Source of the DNA: Heterobasidion occidentale
Taxonomy: Eukaryota; Basidiomycota; Agaricomycetes; Russulales; Bondarzewiaceae
Length of the DNA: 64,000 bases
Direction: 5' to 3'
Assembly (NCBI GenBank): GCA_039111635.1
Contig: JBCAQO010000014.1
Location: 2,356,001 to 2,420,000 of the forward strand
The notes under the pieces were generated by a model, which worked only from the letters and a program-made list of their open reading frames with translations, was not told the origin of the DNA and ran no database searches. Numbering within the stretch: position 1 is the stretch's first letter; each line of letters begins with the position of its first letter. The position numbers and the translations under genes are program-made. This document shows positions 63,606 to 64,000 of this stretch, piece after piece.

Positions 63606-64000
63606 ATGCATGGGACGAGATTGGCAACACCAAGAATATCAACCTCTACTATAGGCCGGTTGAGGGTTGAGGGGACTACAAGGCAGATTATTGGTGATAA
63701 AGAGGAAAGGACCCTCTACACCATAGGTACCAGTTTCATGCACAGGACAACCAACATTAACATCTGTGATGACGTTAAACTAAGCATAGGAAGGAAAACC
63801 TTGAACCCGGACGACACTCCAATCAAGATGTCATTAAACTGTGAAAAGAGAAGAAGGAAGAGGAAGTACCTGACCAGTCACATTTGGCTTACCATAATGG
63901 CACTCATGGTGCATCTCACCCTCTCATTGTCAAGAGGTATTCTGACAAGTGATTAAACGTCCCACTAGGATCTCCAGTTTTATAGGGCCATTTCTGCATT
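63606..64000 (+). other. start of the 3' noncoding tract, copy C
   Basis: Matches the copy A and B tracts, including one GACGTTAAACTA motif near 63771 and the first half of the 57-bp repeat at the very end of the window. No gene. Confidence 0.65.

Larger units (their letters stand above)
53646..64000 (+). mobile_element. gypsy family 1, copy C (interrupted; 3' end outside window)
   Basis: 5' LTR, primer site, leader with a copia solo LTR, gag, protease, then a 4-kb foreign block, the end of RT, RNase H, an integrase deletion, chromodomain, ORF3 and the start of the 3' noncoding tract. It is the only family 1 copy here that shows the LTR-gag end. Whether both halves come from one insertion is not proven: about 1.1 kb corresponding to copy A 640-1755 is absent around the foreign block. 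Confidence 0.75.

Noticed and set aside
1..64000. CRISPR arrays, rRNA, or bacterial-type operons
   Set aside because: Repeats here are LTRs, minisatellites or motif arrays without unique regular spacers; no rRNA-like sequence or ribosome-binding-site pattern was seen.

Overview
The window looks like a transposon graveyard from a filamentous fungus, most likely a basidiomycete. Almost everything I can read is LTR retrotransposon: chromodomain-bearing Ty3/gypsy elements (chromoviruses) of three families, plus one Ty1/copia family. A decayed remnant at 50.6-51.6 kb resembles a multi-copy protein family I remember from Agaricomycetes. I found no intact host gene, tRNA, rRNA or CRISPR array.

Layout. 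1-8497: gypsy family 1 copy A (5' end outside the window), with pol, an extra ORF3, a 2.7-kb 3' noncoding tract full of a short repeated motif, and an LTR. 8498-15391: family 1 copy B, decayed, apparently sharing that LTR and carrying a 0.43-kb foldback insertion. 15392-18659: AT-rich gypsy family 3 (copy D). 18730-25604: family 2 copy E (LTR, gag, pol), cut off by a copia LTR. 25632-36012: family 2 copy F, complete with two nearly identical LTRs and a 5-bp GCGAC target duplication, inserted in that copia LTR. 36018-50079: three copia elements or parts, two on the minus strand and one full copy on the plus strand. 50080-53645: remnants of unrecognised or transposon-associated genes and AT-rich repeats. 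53646-64000: family 1 copy C, broken by a copia solo LTR, a 4-kb foreign block (with a family 2 solo LTR) and an integrase deletion.

How the parts work. Gag, protease, reverse transcriptase/RNase H and integrase are recognisable in both superfamilies, but no element has all frames open. Both well-preserved gypsy families share two features. First, the sequence just after the 5' LTR is complementary to a stretch 33-34 nt downstream of the LTR TATA box, as expected for Tf1/sushi-type self-priming. Second, an extra ORF lies between pol and the 3' LTR, with a TATA box 54-58 bp before its ATG in all four copies. In family 2 this ORF ends in a CCHC zinc knuckle. These TATA-ORF3 units are the best candidate for an undescribed system here. 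The copia family instead has a primer site complementary to the anticodon region of initiator tRNA-Met.

Decay differs by copy. Copy A pol has many nonsense codons but no frameshift, and the two LTRs of F differ only by transitions (mostly at CpG) and two 1-bp indels. Both point to cytosine deamination of methylated repeats. All comparisons were made by eye, so counts are approximate and similarity statements rest on recognised motifs.
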